Below are positions 23,140 through 32,515 of a stretch of DNA of 37,459 nt, in pieces. A program made the translations under genes and the position numbers. This DNA comes from an uncultured Blautia sp. (GTDB lineage Bacteria > Bacillota > Clostridia > Lachnospirales > Lachnospiraceae). The stretch spans positions 1-37,459 of the forward strand of contig CALCDJ010000031.1 in the NCBI GenBank assembly GCA_937900135.1. Reading direction: 5' to 3'. The notes below the pieces were generated by a model. It was not told the origin of the DNA and ran no database searches. It saw only the letters and a program-made list of their open reading frames with translations. How positions within the stretch are numbered: position 1 is the first letter of the stretch; every line of letters begins with the position of its first letter.

Positions 23140-24213
23140 ATGCATATGATCACACTTACGGATTCCCGCGAACAGAATGTCACGGTGTTATCCAATTCCT
23201 TTATTGACAACTACATGCCCAAGGCCAACGGAGAATTTGTCAAGGTATATATCTATCTTCTGCGTCTTCTCTCTCAGGCGCCGGTTTCTTTTGGTCTGGA
23301 ACAGATGGCAGACCGTCTTCTCTGTACTGAAAAGGATATTCTCCGGGGACTGAAATACTGGCAGAAGGAAGGCTTGCTTTCCCTGACCTTTGACGAGAAC
23401 AAAAAACCGGTATCTATCTGCCTGATTCATCCCGGAGAGGCTTCTGCCTCCCTCCCGGAAAGCGCAGCGGCCATATCTCCTTCCCCGGCCCCATATTCCT
23501 CTTCCCAACCGGAACAGGAACCGCCGAAGGAGATCAAAATGTCTCTTACGCCAGACCGGGTCAAAGAGCTGAAACAAAACGAAGATATCATTCAGCTTCT
23601 TTATATTGCAGAACAGTATCTGGGCAAAACCCTTACACCCACAGAGATGCAGAAACTCCTGTTCTTCTATGATGAACTGAAGCTTTCTCCGGATCTCATC
23701 GAGTATCTCATCGAATACTGTGTCAGCCGGGGACATAAAAGTATTCGTTATATTGAGACGGTAGCCATGGCATGGGCCAGTGACGGAATCACCACGGTAG
23801 CTATGGCCAAGGATGCCTGCTCCCGCTACCGCAAGGAATACTTCACCATTTTAAAGGCTATGGGAATTCAGGGACGAAACCCTGTAGAAACCGAAATTTC
23901 CATGATGGATACCTGGCTGAAGGATTTCTGTTTTTCCATGGAACTGATCCAGGAGGCCTGCAACCGCACAGTTCTTCAAACAGGACAGGCCAGTTTCCAG
24001 TACACCAACAAAATCCTTACCGGCTGGAAGAAGAAGAACGTACATACCCTAAACGATGTTCGCCTTCTGGATGCAGAACACCAGAAACGTAAGCTGGAGA
24101 AGAACGCTGCCCGCCGCAGTTCCGGCAATTCTTCCTCCTCCAACCGCTTTAATAATTTCCAACAGCGGGAATATGATTTTGAGGAATACGAAAAACGGCT
24201 TTTGAACCAGTAA
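23140..24213 (+). CDS. DnaD domain protein
   Basis: This 357-residue replication protein has an N-terminal winged-helix DDBH1-like domain (residues about 17-92: NSFIDNYMPKANGEFVKVYIYLLRLL, then FGLEQMADRLLCTEKDILRGLKYWQKEGLLSL). After a Pro/Ser/Glu linker come two DDBH2-like units. One (about 160-225) contains IRYIETVAMAWASDGI and the second (about 240-305) contains FQYTNKILTGWKKKNV, each with the YxxxIxxxW signature. The C-terminus is Ser/Asn/Arg-rich. DnaD helps load the replicative helicase at origins and restart sites. The next gene is a helicase loader, 40 bp downstream. AGCAGG lies before the ATG. Confidence 0.88.
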   Translation: MHMITLTDSREQNVTVLSNSFIDNYMPKANGEFVKVYIYLLRLLSQAPVSFGLEQMADRLLCTEKDILRGLKYWQKEGLLSLTFDENKKPVSICLIHPGEASASLPESAAAISPSPAPYSSSQPEQEPPKEIKMSLTPDRVKELKQNEDIIQLLYIAEQYLGKTLTPTEMQKLLFFYDELKLSPDLIEYLIEYCVSRGHKSIRYIETVAMAWASDGITTVAMAKDACSRYRKEYFTILKAMGIQGRNPVETEISMMDTWLKDFCFSMELIQEACNRTVLQTGQASFQYTNKILTGWKKKNVHTLNDVRLLDAEHQKRKLEKNAARRSSGNSSSSNRFNNFQQREYDFEEYEKRLLNQ

Positions 24214-24253
24214 TTCTTCCCCAAAAGCCAAGCACAAAGAAAAGGAGGCTGCT

Positions 24254-25243
24254 GTGCCTTTACAAAATTACCAATACGACACCATTATGAGAGAATACAG
24301 CCGGCGTCAGGCAGAAAACCGCCGCACGCTGGAGGATCATCGAAAGGAAGCCTACGAGAAGATTCCGCGTCTTTCTGAAATCGACCAGGAAGTGGCCACG
24401 CTAAGCGCAAAAAAAGCCAGGGCCCTTTTAGGGGGCAAAGCTTCCGGACTTGAGGATCTCCGCTCCGATATCTCTCTCTTATCCCAGGAGCGCATTGCTT
24501 TGCTCCTAACCAACGGTTATCCCGAGGATTATCTGGAGCTTTCTTACACCTGTCCCTTATGTCAGGATACCGGCTATGTGGGCAGCAAAAAATGTTCCTG
24601 TTTCAAAAAAGCAGAGATTGAATTGCTTTATACTCAGTCCAATCTGAAAGAAATTCTGGAAAAAGAGAATTTTGACCACTTTTCATTTGCGTTTTATTCT
24701 GATACAATAAAGAATGAAGCCACTGGCTTATCCGCTCTGGATACTGCCCGAAAGGCTTATGAAATCTCTCAGAGCTTTGTCAGGGACTTTGATACACGTT
24801 TTGAGAATCTGTTTTTCTACGGAAATACCGGTGTAGGAAAAACCTTTCTCTCCCACTGCATTGCTCACGAACTGCTGGAGAGCGCTCACTGCGTTCTTTA
24901 TTTCTCTGCCTTTGATCTTTTTGATCTTCTGGCTCAGAGTACCTTTTCCCGTAAGGGAGAAGCCAGTGACAGCGAGGATTTCATTTTTAACTGCGATCTT
25001 TTGATCATTGACGATCTGGGAACGGAGCTGACCAACAGTTTTGTATCTTCCCAGTTGTTTTTATGTATCAATGAACGAATTATGCGCCAAAAATCTACGA
25101 TTATTTCTACAAATCTGAAGCTGGAAAACTTCTCGGAAATCTATTCTGAGAGAACTTTTTCCCGCATTGCCAGCAACTACCATATGGTAAAACTCATCGG
25201 GAAGGATATTCGCATACAGAAAATATTTTTAGGAGGAAAATAA
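24254..25243 (+). CDS. DnaI/DnaC-like helicase loader ATPase
   Basis: This 329-residue AAA+ protein resembles DnaI. The N-terminal 100 residues are helical and bind helicase in the family. A zinc module CPLCQDTGYVGSKKCSC (about 97-113) follows. The ATPase core has Walker A FYGNTGVGKTFLSHC (about 189-203), Walker B LLIIDDLGTE, and sensor and Arg-finger region YSERTFSRIASNY. It loads DnaB/DnaC helicase together with DnaD. The start is GTG 24254 with an AAAGGAGG site. It is followed by prs with a 2-bp gap. Confidence 0.92.
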   Translation: MPLQNYQYDTIMREYSRRQAENRRTLEDHRKEAYEKIPRLSEIDQEVATLSAKKARALLGGKASGLEDLRSDISLLSQERIALLLTNGYPEDYLELSYTCPLCQDTGYVGSKKCSCFKKAEIELLYTQSNLKEILEKENFDHFSFAFYSDTIKNEATGLSALDTARKAYEISQSFVRDFDTRFENLFFYGNTGVGKTFLSHCIAHELLESAHCVLYFSAFDLFDLLAQSTFSRKGEASDSEDFIFNCDLLIIDDLGTELTNSFVSSQLFLCINERIMRQKSTIISTNLKLENFSEIYSERTFSRIASNYHMVKLIGKDIRIQKIFLGGK

Positions 25244-25245
25244 GT

Positions 25246-26430
25246 ATGGCACAGGTAACAACAAAAGATTTGGCTACACTCCCTACGGGACGTCTGGGGC
25301 TCATTCCACTGGAGAGCTGCAACAGTCTTGGAGCAAAGGTAAATGACTGGTTGGTTCAATGGAGAAAGGAGCGCAGTCAGCCCGGACTGGACCCCTTTGC
25401 ATTTGAAGGCTATCAGAGAGATTCTTACATCATCCCTGTCAGCAACCCCCGTTTTGGCTCCGGAGAAGCCAAATGTGTCATTTCTGAATCCGTCCGCGGA
25501 GATGATATTTATATCATGGTTGACGTATGCAACTACAGTCTGACCTACCCCATCGGAAAATACACAAATTTAATGTCTCCAGACGATCACTTCCAGGATC
25601 TGAAGCGTGTCATCGGAGCAATCGGCGGAAAAGCCCGCCGTATCAATGTCATCATGCCTTACCTTTACGAAAGCCGCCAGAGCAAACGTGTGGGAAGAGA
25701 GTCCTTAGACTGTGCTACTGCGCTACAGGAGCTGATCAGCATGGGGGCAGAAAACATTATTACTTTTGATGCCCATGATGCCCGCATCCAGAATGCAACA
25801 CCGCTCCATGGTTTTGAGACTGTACAGCCATCCTACCAGTTCATCAAGGCTCTTCTGAACCATGAGGATGGTCTTCACATCGACAATGAACATTTCATGA
25901 TCATCAGCCCGGATGAAGGCAGCATGGGACGTGCCATCTACCTGGCAAACATCCTAGGTGTAGATATGGGAATGTATTACAAGCGTCTGGATTACTCCCG
26001 TTCTGTAAACGGACGCCATCCAATCGCAGCTTACGAATTCCTTGGACCAAAACTGTCTGGAAAAGATGTAATCCTTGTGGATGATATGATTTCTTCCGGA
26101 GATACCGTCATTAAAATCGCATCCCTTTTAAAACAAAGAGGCGCAGGCAGAATCTATATCTGTTCTACCTTTGGACTGTTTACCGACGGTCTTGCAAAAT
26201 TTGACGAAGCTCACAAGGCCGGAGCTTTTGACAAGCTTCTTACCACCAATCTGGTTTATCAGACACCAGAACTTTTGGAAAAACCATATTACATCAGCTG
26301 CGATATGAGTAAATATATCGCCCTGATCATTGACACCTTAAATCATGATTTATCCGTCAGCCATCTTCTCAATCCGGTTGACCGTATCAAGCGCTGTGTA
26401 AACAACTATATGGCACGTTACGAAAAATAA
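25246..26430 (+). CDS. prs: Ribose-phosphate pyrophosphokinase
   Basis: This 394-residue PRPP synthetase is longer than the usual 310-320 residues, mainly through an N-terminal extension and an insert. It shows the N-terminal half MPYLYESRQSKRVGRESLDCATALQELISMGAENIITFDAHD, phosphate and substrate loops ISPDEGSMGRA, and the PRPP-binding loop VILVDDMISSGDTVIKIASLL. It makes PRPP from ribose-5-phosphate and ATP for nucleotide, histidine and NAD synthesis. It follows the helicase loader at a 2-bp gap, so cotranscription is likely, and ends in a strong terminator. AGGAGGAAAATAAGT precedes the ATG. Confidence 0.93.
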   Translation: MAQVTTKDLATLPTGRLGLIPLESCNSLGAKVNDWLVQWRKERSQPGLDPFAFEGYQRDSYIIPVSNPRFGSGEAKCVISESVRGDDIYIMVDVCNYSLTYPIGKYTNLMSPDDHFQDLKRVIGAIGGKARRINVIMPYLYESRQSKRVGRESLDCATALQELISMGAENIITFDAHDARIQNATPLHGFETVQPSYQFIKALLNHEDGLHIDNEHFMIISPDEGSMGRAIYLANILGVDMGMYYKRLDYSRSVNGRHPIAAYEFLGPKLSGKDVILVDDMISSGDTVIKIASLLKQRGAGRIYICSTFGLFTDGLAKFDEAHKAGAFDKLLTTNLVYQTPELLEKPYYISCDMSKYIALIIDTLNHDLSVSHLLNPVDRIKRCVNNYMARYEK

Positions 26431-26436
26431 TTCTTT

Positions 26437-26485
26437 TCAAAAAAACACGGGCGGTTTCCAAGGAAACCGTTCCCGTGTTTTTTTA
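26437..26485. terminator. Bidirectional terminator between prs and the small membrane protein
   Basis: Stem CACGGGCGGTTTCC / GGAAACCGTTCCCGTG with loop AA, an A-run on the left and a T-run on the right. Symmetric, so it can serve both convergent transcripts. Confidence 0.88.
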
Positions 26486-26536
26486 TCTTAGTGTGCATGG
26501 CAAAAAATCTATACCTCCTGCACACTGCCACTGTAT

Positions 26537-27016
26537 TTATTTAGATTCTGGAGGAAGAATCCCCTCCTCTTCCGTAAAAATAGGATGACCTCGAAACTTC
26601 TCCAACAATTCATCATACTTCTTCGCATCCTCCGGAGTTCCCCATTTCACCCGAATCATCTTCGTAACCCCCGGATACTGACCAGGATAAGACATGGTCA
26701 TTGCCCCGTTTCCGTAAATCTTAAAGACATCTCCACTGGAAATGTTTTCCCGTTTCAGAGCTTTTCCATGTTCATCAAATACTTGTCCGTCCGGAAACTC
26801 CGCTTCAAAAGGCGTTTCTGTGTCTTCCTGTACAAATAGATATTCCCCATGAGTACCAAGCTCTACATACATAGCCTCTATCGCCAATTCTTCCTCTCTT
26901 TGCTTTTCCAGCTCTGCCTGATGACCCACAAAAAGCCAAAATCCGGCTACCATGCAGATCAGCGCAAGGGTGAGAACCACCATCAAAACCTTTCGGATTT
27001 TTTCGTTCATATCCAT
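26537..27016 (-). CDS. Small membrane-anchored protein, unknown
   Basis: This 159-residue protein has one N-terminal membrane helix (residues 8-30: VLMVVLTLALICMVAGFWLFVG), a short charged stalk (HQAELEKQREEELAIEA), then an external domain with YVELGTHGEYLFVQEDTETPFEAEFPDGQVFDEHGK and SGDVFKIYGNGAMTMSYPGQYPGVTKMIRV. The last part resembles small secreted domains with an OB- or beta-barrel-like strand pattern that appear in clostridial envelope proteins. No family is recognised. It is the last gene of the asnS-yhaO-yhaN leftward run, 19 bp after yhaN. Confidence 0.7.
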   Translation of the reverse strand: MDMNEKIRKVLMVVLTLALICMVAGFWLFVGHQAELEKQREEELAIEAMYVELGTHGEYLFVQEDTETPFEAEFPDGQVFDEHGKALKRENISSGDVFKIYGNGAMTMSYPGQYPGVTKMIRVKWGTPEDAKKYDELLEKFRGHPIFTEEEGILPPESK

Positions 27017-27035
27017 TCCTCCCGGCCTTTATTTT

Positions 27036-28586
27036 TTATAACGTAAGTTTCTTATAGGGAATTCCCTCTCTGTCCAGTATCTCCATTTCCCTCTTATGAC
27101 ATGTACTGATAATCACCTGTCTTTTTTCTTTGTGGAGCCAGTGAAGCACAGACGCCAGGCGTTCCTCGTCATACATGCCGAACACATCATCCAGAATCAC
27201 CGGAAAACGCTCTTTTGCGCAAAGCAGCTCTCCTGCCGCCATACGAAGGGCAAAATAAATCTGCTCCATGGTTCCCCTGCTTAAACGCTCCAAAGGTATG
27301 GTACGCTCCTGAGTATTTACCATCATATGAAAATCTCCGTCCATTAACACATCCCCGTATTTTCCCCCGGTAATCTCCCGAAGGATTTCTGAGGTGCGCT
27401 CCCGAAGACGTTCTCCAATCTGATTGTGGATATTTCCGGAAAGGGCTTCAATGGTGTCCATGGCAAGGTTAATGGCCTCAATCTCCGTCTCTTCCATCAA
27501 CGGCAGATACGCTTTTTCCGCACATTCCTGATATTCTGTCTGCAGGTTGGAAAGAGCTGTCACCTTTTCTTCATAAGCCTCATCCAGGTTCTGTCGGTTC
27601 CACTTCAGTTTTTCCTGTTTCTGAGTCCATCTGGCTTTCATACGTTTCCGCTTATACAGTTCTCTGGAAATCTGTCTCTGATGATAGATTTCCATTGCCA
27701 GCAGCAAAACTCCCACCAGCGTAGTGAGAACCATGGGGAGCACCTGTCCTGGCATCAGCTTTCCAAAGAGCAAAAGCGCTGTTGCTGTAAGGATAAAGGT
27801 CAGAACCATTCCCCCTGTCACCACGTTTTTCCGTTTCTCCATCAGACGAATCCGTCCATCCAGAATCGCCTCTCCGCCCTCTTCTCCTTCATTCATACGC
27901 AGAGAAGCCTCTTTTTCCTGGATACTAGACTGGCGTGTTTTCAGTTCTTCCATTTCTGCACGAATATATTCCATCTTATCTGCCAGGCGTTCCTGCTCCT
28001 TCTGGGTTTCCCTGCGGGAACGGTCCGCCTGTACCTGATAGCCCTTCCTGGTCATCTTCAACATCTGTATGGCGCGCCCCAAGTCCACAGAGCTGTCCCC
28101 GGTTCCCTGGTAGCTGGCCATGTAATTCTGAAGCTCCCTCACCAGATCCTGTCCGGTCACACTTTTTAGCTGAGCCACAGAAACTGTGTTTTCATAGACA
28201 ATCTCACTGATTCCTCCCAGAACCGTATCCAGATTTCCCTTTTCCACATCCAGAAGTTCTCCGGTATCTTCACAGAAGAGCTCGCTGCTCTGGTTGCTCT
28301 TATGGAAATTCCGACTTAAACGATATGATCTTCCTCCGCTTGTAAACCACAGAGTTCCTCCGTAAACAGCCGGATTTTCCCATGGCTCGTACGTGGTATA
28401 GGCATCGTTTCTGGCCGCCTTTCCCCTCTGTCTCTGAACGCCGTAAAACATACTTTTAATAAAATTATGGGTGGTTGTTTTCCCACTTTCGTTTTCTCCA
28501 TAAAGCACATTGATACCTGGAGAAAGAGTCAGAGACTTGTCGTGTATTTTTCCGAAATTTTTTATTGTCAAACCTTTGATAATCAT
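27036..28586 (-). CDS. YhaN-like ATPase with an internal transmembrane hairpin
   Basis: This 516-residue ATPase belongs to the SMC/SbcC-like group. The N-terminus has IKGLTIKNFGKIHDKSLTLSPGINVLYGENESGKTT (Walker A about 30-38). A coiled coil (about 190-240) follows, then two membrane helices (about 253-300: GGMVLTFILTATALLLFGKLM, VLPMVLTTLVGVLLLAMEI), then another coiled coil (about 305-380). The C-terminal part has LERLSRGTMEQIYFALRMA (signature), VILDDVFGMYDEERL (Walker B) and VIISTCHKREM. It is much shorter than the Bacillus YhaN (about 960 residues). It overlaps no neighbour and follows its YhaO partner by 9 bp. A role in DNA-end processing at the membrane is inferred from the partner. 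Confidence 0.82.
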   Translation of the reverse strand: MIIKGLTIKNFGKIHDKSLTLSPGINVLYGENESGKTTTHNFIKSMFYGVQRQRGKAARNDAYTTYEPWENPAVYGGTLWFTSGGRSYRLSRNFHKSNQSSELFCEDTGELLDVEKGNLDTVLGGISEIVYENTVSVAQLKSVTGQDLVRELQNYMASYQGTGDSSVDLGRAIQMLKMTRKGYQVQADRSRRETQKEQERLADKMEYIRAEMEELKTRQSSIQEKEASLRMNEGEEGGEAILDGRIRLMEKRKNVVTGGMVLTFILTATALLLFGKLMPGQVLPMVLTTLVGVLLLAMEIYHQRQISRELYKRKRMKARWTQKQEKLKWNRQNLDEAYEEKVTALSNLQTEYQECAEKAYLPLMEETEIEAINLAMDTIEALSGNIHNQIGERLRERTSEILREITGGKYGDVLMDGDFHMMVNTQERTIPLERLSRGTMEQIYFALRMAAGELLCAKERFPVILDDVFGMYDEERLASVLHWLHKEKRQVIISTCHKREMEILDREGIPYKKLTL

Positions 28587-28595
28587 ATTTTCCTT

Positions 28596-29651
28596 CTATC
28601 TGCCTGTCTCCAGCAATGCCTGAATCCCATAATAAAGTGCCTTTTCTTCTACAATGCTTCTGTCTCTGGACAGAAAATACGCGATATAATCTCCCACCAG
28701 AGTCCCGCTGTATTTTTTCTGCAGACTCTCCAGATCATAAGCGGGTCTGGATTCATCCAGGACCTCAATGATATTTCCAAGGCTTTTCAGCTTTTCCACA
28801 AGAAGCAGAAATTCCGGAGCGCGATACCCCTTCAGCAGAACCTTGTAAATATTCTTTCCGCCTCGCTTCATAATATCCATTTTCAGCATTTCTTCCAGAG
28901 AAAACTGGGTAGAATCCTCCCGGAGTGTCAAAAGAATCTGCTGATAAGAACGGCTGGCAAAGGGTACGAACCGGGTTTTTACCTGTCCATCCTCAAACCG
29001 TCCCTCCACATAACCGTGTTCTCCCAGATCATTCCGGTCAATGGGTTCCAGCGCCCCTGCATACACAACCCGGTCCCGAACCAGTGTCTGGGGTTTATGG
29101 ATATGCCCCAGCGCCACATAATCAAAGCCTGCGTCAGCCAGCTCTGTTCCACTGAAGGGAATATGCTTTTCATCTCCTCCATGGGCCAGAAGCACATAGA
29201 AATCATCCCCTTCGCCTGGTCTTGCTCCGCTGTAAAGAGGCTGAGAAATTTCCTGATGATGGTAGCTCATTCCATATACCGATACACCCAGTTTCTCATC
29301 CCGCACACAGGTAAGCTTTTCTTCTGAAAAGAATACCACATTGGGTTCCCAGACAAAGTTCCGGTAAAAAGAATCCGGCTTGATATAATCGTGATTTCCC
29401 GCCATAAGAAACACTTTGGTGTCGGGAATGGTGGAAAACAGATAATTGATCTCTTTCAGTTCGCGAAGAAGAGGCTGACGGTGAAACAAATCTCCGGCTA
29501 TAAATAACAAATCCACCGGATTGTCACGGATAACCGCAATAACCCGGCGGAATGTTTCCCAGATTTCTTCCTCCCGCTCCTCGCTCCACGGGAAGCCCCT
29601 GTCAGGGGCCGCCCCTAAATGCACATCTGCAAGATGAATAAATCGTATCAT
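28596..29651 (-). CDS. YhaO/SbcD-like DNA repair exonuclease
   Basis: This 351-residue metallophosphoesterase has the five family motifs: FIHLADVHLG (D9, H11), LLFIAGDLFHRQP, VFLMAGNHDYIKP, LLAHGG and VALGHIHKPQ. The C-terminal region (about 240-351) is the nuclease capping domain. It would act as a two-metal nuclease on DNA ends together with the YhaN-like ATPase encoded 9 bp downstream, like SbcCD or Mre11-Rad50. It starts 13 bp after asnS, so it is probably cotranscribed with that housekeeping gene. Confidence 0.9.
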   Translation of the reverse strand: MIRFIHLADVHLGAAPDRGFPWSEEREEEIWETFRRVIAVIRDNPVDLLFIAGDLFHRQPLLRELKEINYLFSTIPDTKVFLMAGNHDYIKPDSFYRNFVWEPNVVFFSEEKLTCVRDEKLGVSVYGMSYHHQEISQPLYSGARPGEGDDFYVLLAHGGDEKHIPFSGTELADAGFDYVALGHIHKPQTLVRDRVVYAGALEPIDRNDLGEHGYVEGRFEDGQVKTRFVPFASRSYQQILLTLREDSTQFSLEEMLKMDIMKRGGKNIYKVLLKGYRAPEFLLLVEKLKSLGNIIEVLDESRPAYDLESLQKKYSGTLVGDYIAYFLSRDRSIVEEKALYYGIQALLETGR

Positions 29652-29664
29652 TCAGTGTTACTCC

Positions 29665-31056
29665 TTATAAATCACAGTTCTTCACAGTTCTCGGGAACGG
29701 TACTACGTCACGGATATTGCCAATGCCAGTCAGATACATAACGCAGCGCTCAAAGCCAAGTCCGTATCCGGAATGGCGGGTAGAACCATATTTACGAAGA
29801 TCCAGATAGAAATCATAATCTTCAGCCTTCAGACCCAGCTCATCCATGCGGGCTTTCAGCTTCTCATAATCATCCTCTCTCTGGCTTCCTCCCATGATCT
29901 CACCGATTCCCGGTACCAGACAGTCCATAGCTGCTACTGTCTTTCCATCCTCGTTCATCTTCATATAGAACGCCTTAATTTCCTTCGGATAATCGGTTAC
30001 AAAAATCGGTTTCTTAAAAATCTGCTCTGTCAGATAGCGCTCATGCTCTGTCTGCAGGTCGCAGCCCCAGAATACCTTATAATCAAATTTGTCATTGTTC
30101 TTCTCCAGAAGTTCTACTGCTTCTGTATAAGTAACACGGGCAAACTCAGAGTTCATAACATGGTTTAAACGATCCAGAAGTCCCTTATCTACAAAAGAGT
30201 TAAAGAAGTTCATCTCTTCCGGAGCATTCTCCAGCACATAACGAATGATATATTTCAGCATAGCTTCTGCCAGATCCATATTGTCATCCAGATCTGCAAA
30301 TGCACATTCCGGCTCTACCATCCAGAACTCTGCTGCATGACGGGTTGTATTGGAATTCTCTGCGCGGAAAGTCGGTCCGAAAGTATAGATATTCCGGAAT
30401 GCCTGTGCAAAGGTCTCTCCATTTAACTGACCGCTTACTGTAAGATTGGTCTCCTTACCAAAGAAATCCTGGCTGTAATCCACATTTCCCTGATCATCCA
30501 TGGGGATGTTCTTCATATCCAGTGTGGTTACCTGGAACATTTCTCCAGCGCCCTCACAGTCACTTCCTGTAATCAGCGGAGTATGCACATAAACAAATCC
30601 TCTCTCCTGGAAGAATTTATGAATGGCATATGCACAGAGAGAACGTACACGGAACACTGCCTGGAAGGTATTGGTTCTTGGACGCAGATGAGTCATGGTT
30701 CTTAAATACTCCATGCTGTGACGTTTCTTCTGAAGGGGATAATCCGGTGCGGAAGCACCTTCCAAAGTTACTTCTGTCGCCTGAATCTCAAATGGCTGTT
30801 TCGCCGAAGGAGTGGCAACCAGAGTTCCCTTCACTACAATGGCAGCGCCTACATTCAGCTTGCTGATCTCTGCAAAGTTATCCATGGTGTCATGATAAAC
30901 AATCTGCAGGGTTTCAAAGAAAGAACCGTCATGGAGTACAATAAAACCAAATGTCTTGGAATCTCTGACACTTCTTACCCAACCGCCTACGGTAATTTCT
31001 TTGTCCAGGAATTTCTCCCTTTCTCTGTAAATCTCTTTTACTGTTGTGAGTTTCAT
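29665..31056 (-). CDS. asnS: Asparagine-tRNA ligase
   Basis: This 463-residue class IIb aminoacyl-tRNA synthetase has an N-terminal OB-fold anticodon-binding domain (VKEIYREREKFLDKEITVGGWVRSVRDSKTFGFIVLHDGS). The catalytic core has motif 1 (RTMTHLRPRTNTFQAVFRVRS), motif 2 (FRAENSNTTRHAAEFWMVEPE) and motif 3 (GYGLGFERCVMYLTGIGNIRDVVPFPRT). It charges tRNA-Asn. The sequence is AsnRS rather than AspRS, judging by length and the C-terminal PFPRT motif. It heads the run asnS-yhaO-yhaN. Promoter at 31106-31134. Confidence 0.96.
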   Translation of the reverse strand: MKLTTVKEIYREREKFLDKEITVGGWVRSVRDSKTFGFIVLHDGSFFETLQIVYHDTMDNFAEISKLNVGAAIVVKGTLVATPSAKQPFEIQATEVTLEGASAPDYPLQKKRHSMEYLRTMTHLRPRTNTFQAVFRVRSLCAYAIHKFFQERGFVYVHTPLITGSDCEGAGEMFQVTTLDMKNIPMDDQGNVDYSQDFFGKETNLTVSGQLNGETFAQAFRNIYTFGPTFRAENSNTTRHAAEFWMVEPECAFADLDDNMDLAEAMLKYIIRYVLENAPEEMNFFNSFVDKGLLDRLNHVMNSEFARVTYTEAVELLEKNNDKFDYKVFWGCDLQTEHERYLTEQIFKKPIFVTDYPKEIKAFYMKMNEDGKTVAAMDCLVPGIGEIMGGSQREDDYEKLKARMDELGLKAEDYDFYLDLRKYGSTRHSGYGLGFERCVMYLTGIGNIRDVVPFPRTVKNCDL

Positions 31057-31105
31057 AATCTATTCCTCTTTCTATCCTGAATAATCGTATAGTATGTTTC
31101 GTTTC

Positions 31106-31134
31106 ATTATAGACTATTCCCGGATTTCATGCAA
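31106..31134 (-). promoter_or_regulatory. Promoter of asnS
   Basis: Leftward: -35 TTGCAT (31129-31134), 17 bp, -10 TATAAT (31106-31111), about 50 bp before the asnS ATG. It overlaps the 3' end of the truncated ORF at 31127. Confidence 0.75.
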
Positions 31135-31369
31135 GGTATATTCTGGGAATCTTCCGGTATTTTACCAGTACAGCAGCTTCTTGCTGATTCGTACTGGAAT
31201 AATCCTGGGAAGAAGTTTTTTCCTCTTCTCCGCTATAAACGATTTCCTGGACATCCTCCTGGATGATTTCCTCGCCATAATCGTAATTTATGGCAGTTTC
31301 CTGACTGGAATTATACTCCTTTAACATCTGATAGAACTGTTCGTAGTCCTCAATATGCGCAACTGTCTA
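31127..31369 (-). pseudogene. Truncated ORF, C-terminal remnant of an unknown protein
   Basis: An open frame runs leftward from just after a TAG at about 31370 to a stop at 31127. The peptide begins TVAHIEDYEQFYQMLKEYNS and continues as an acidic tail (EEIIQEDVQEIVYSGEEEKTSSQD). It has only an internal ATG (31327) without a convincing ribosome site, and reads like the C-terminal end of a longer protein. It marks the junction between the core asnS operon and the AT-rich accessory segment. The family is not recognised. Confidence 0.4.
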
Positions 31370-31417
31370 TTAGTGTTCTTTTAACGGGATTTTGTTGCAT
31401 GAAGGAAGCTTAAATTC

Positions 31418-32503
31418 TTATTTGTTTTTATCATAAGAATCTTGTACATATTTTTGCCGGTATTCTTTTGGTGTCATTTTGTGTTTCGAATAAAAAATAT
31501 TATAAAAATGGGTCCGGTTTGTGAACCCCAGTCTGGAAATAATATGGGAAATCGCATCGTCGGTTTTTAACAGGTAAAACTCTGCTTTTCGCATAATAAA
31601 TGTCATGGAATATTCGAAAAGCGTCATACCTGTGTATTTTTTCGATATACGATTCAAGTAATCTCCACTATAATTAAGCAGCCTGGAAAGTTCATGTCGT
31701 GACAGCTGCCGCTGGGAATCCTCCAAAAGATGTGTTAATTTTGTAAAAATCAGAAAATCATTATTATAATCAATATCAACAGTTGTGGTATGATAAAGTT
31801 CTTTATTTGATAAATAATCAAATAGTTGATATATGTAACCATTGATAAAAAAAGAAGAGCCCGCTACAGGAGAAAAAAGGATTTTTGCTATTTTTTCCTC
31901 TAATTCATAGATTACCTCATAGGAATCTTTATTATGAAAAACCGGAAAAAAATCCAAATATTCTTTTTTTGTCAGATTCTCATCTGACGCATTTTCATAT
32001 AAAAACTGAAAAAGTGTATGTAGAGAAGAGTTGTTCTCAATAGAAAAATATAGTTCAGAAGCGGATTCCAGTAATTGTTTTACATAGCCTTTTGATAAAT
32101 TCAAAAAGAAAATCCGAAAGTCCTTCGATAGTTTCTCCAAATGACGAAGATTACAATTTACAATGCACCCAGTCCCCGCCGGATAGATCCTTTCTGTATT
32201 TTCAATTTTAAAAGCAACCTCCCCCTGCTGAACAAACATAAATTCAAAAAAATCATGTTGATGCAATGGACGTTTTAACATTGCGTTTAAAATTTCTTCG
32301 TCATCGATCAAAGCTTGTGAAAAAGCATCCGGAGAAAAATTTACAATTTTAAAATATCTTTTTTCCAAGTCAGAACGATATGTTTCAAGCACAACACTAA
32401 ATGGTGTATCCATATGATAATAATGATTAAAATTACTGTGAGAGTTATGTACTTTTAAAAAATTGGAACAAAACTCATCGAGAGATTTTCTATTATTTTC
32501 CAT
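31418..32503 (-). CDS. AraC family transcriptional regulator
   Basis: This 361-residue regulator has an N-terminal cupin-like sensing domain (about 75-170: RPLHQHDFFEFMFVQQGEVAFKIENTERIYPAGTGCIVN) and a C-terminal AraC/XylS DNA-binding domain (about 255-350: LSRHELSRLLNYSGDYLNRISKKYTGMTLFEYSMTFIMRKAEFYLLKTDDAISHIISRLGFTNRTHFYNIFYSKHKMTPKEYRQ). It is transcribed divergently from the GPH transporter and GH2 glycosidase, with palindromes in the shared 200-bp gap, so it probably controls them in response to a sugar. Base composition is clearly more AT-rich than in asnS. Confidence 0.92.
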   Translation of the reverse strand: MENNRKSLDEFCSNFLKVHNSHSNFNHYYHMDTPFSVVLETYRSDLEKRYFKIVNFSPDAFSQALIDDEEILNAMLKRPLHQHDFFEFMFVQQGEVAFKIENTERIYPAGTGCIVNCNLRHLEKLSKDFRIFFLNLSKGYVKQLLESASELYFSIENNSSLHTLFQFLYENASDENLTKKEYLDFFPVFHNKDSYEVIYELEEKIAKILFSPVAGSSFFINGYIYQLFDYLSNKELYHTTTVDIDYNNDFLIFTKLTHLLEDSQRQLSRHELSRLLNYSGDYLNRISKKYTGMTLFEYSMTFIMRKAEFYLLKTDDAISHIISRLGFTNRTHFYNIFYSKHKMTPKEYRQKYVQDSYDKNK

Positions 32504-32515
32504 ATTTCACCTCAT

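Noticed and set aside
27426..28169. 247-residue plus-strand ORF
   Set aside because: Antisense to the YhaN-like gene with no ribosome site and shadow-type composition.
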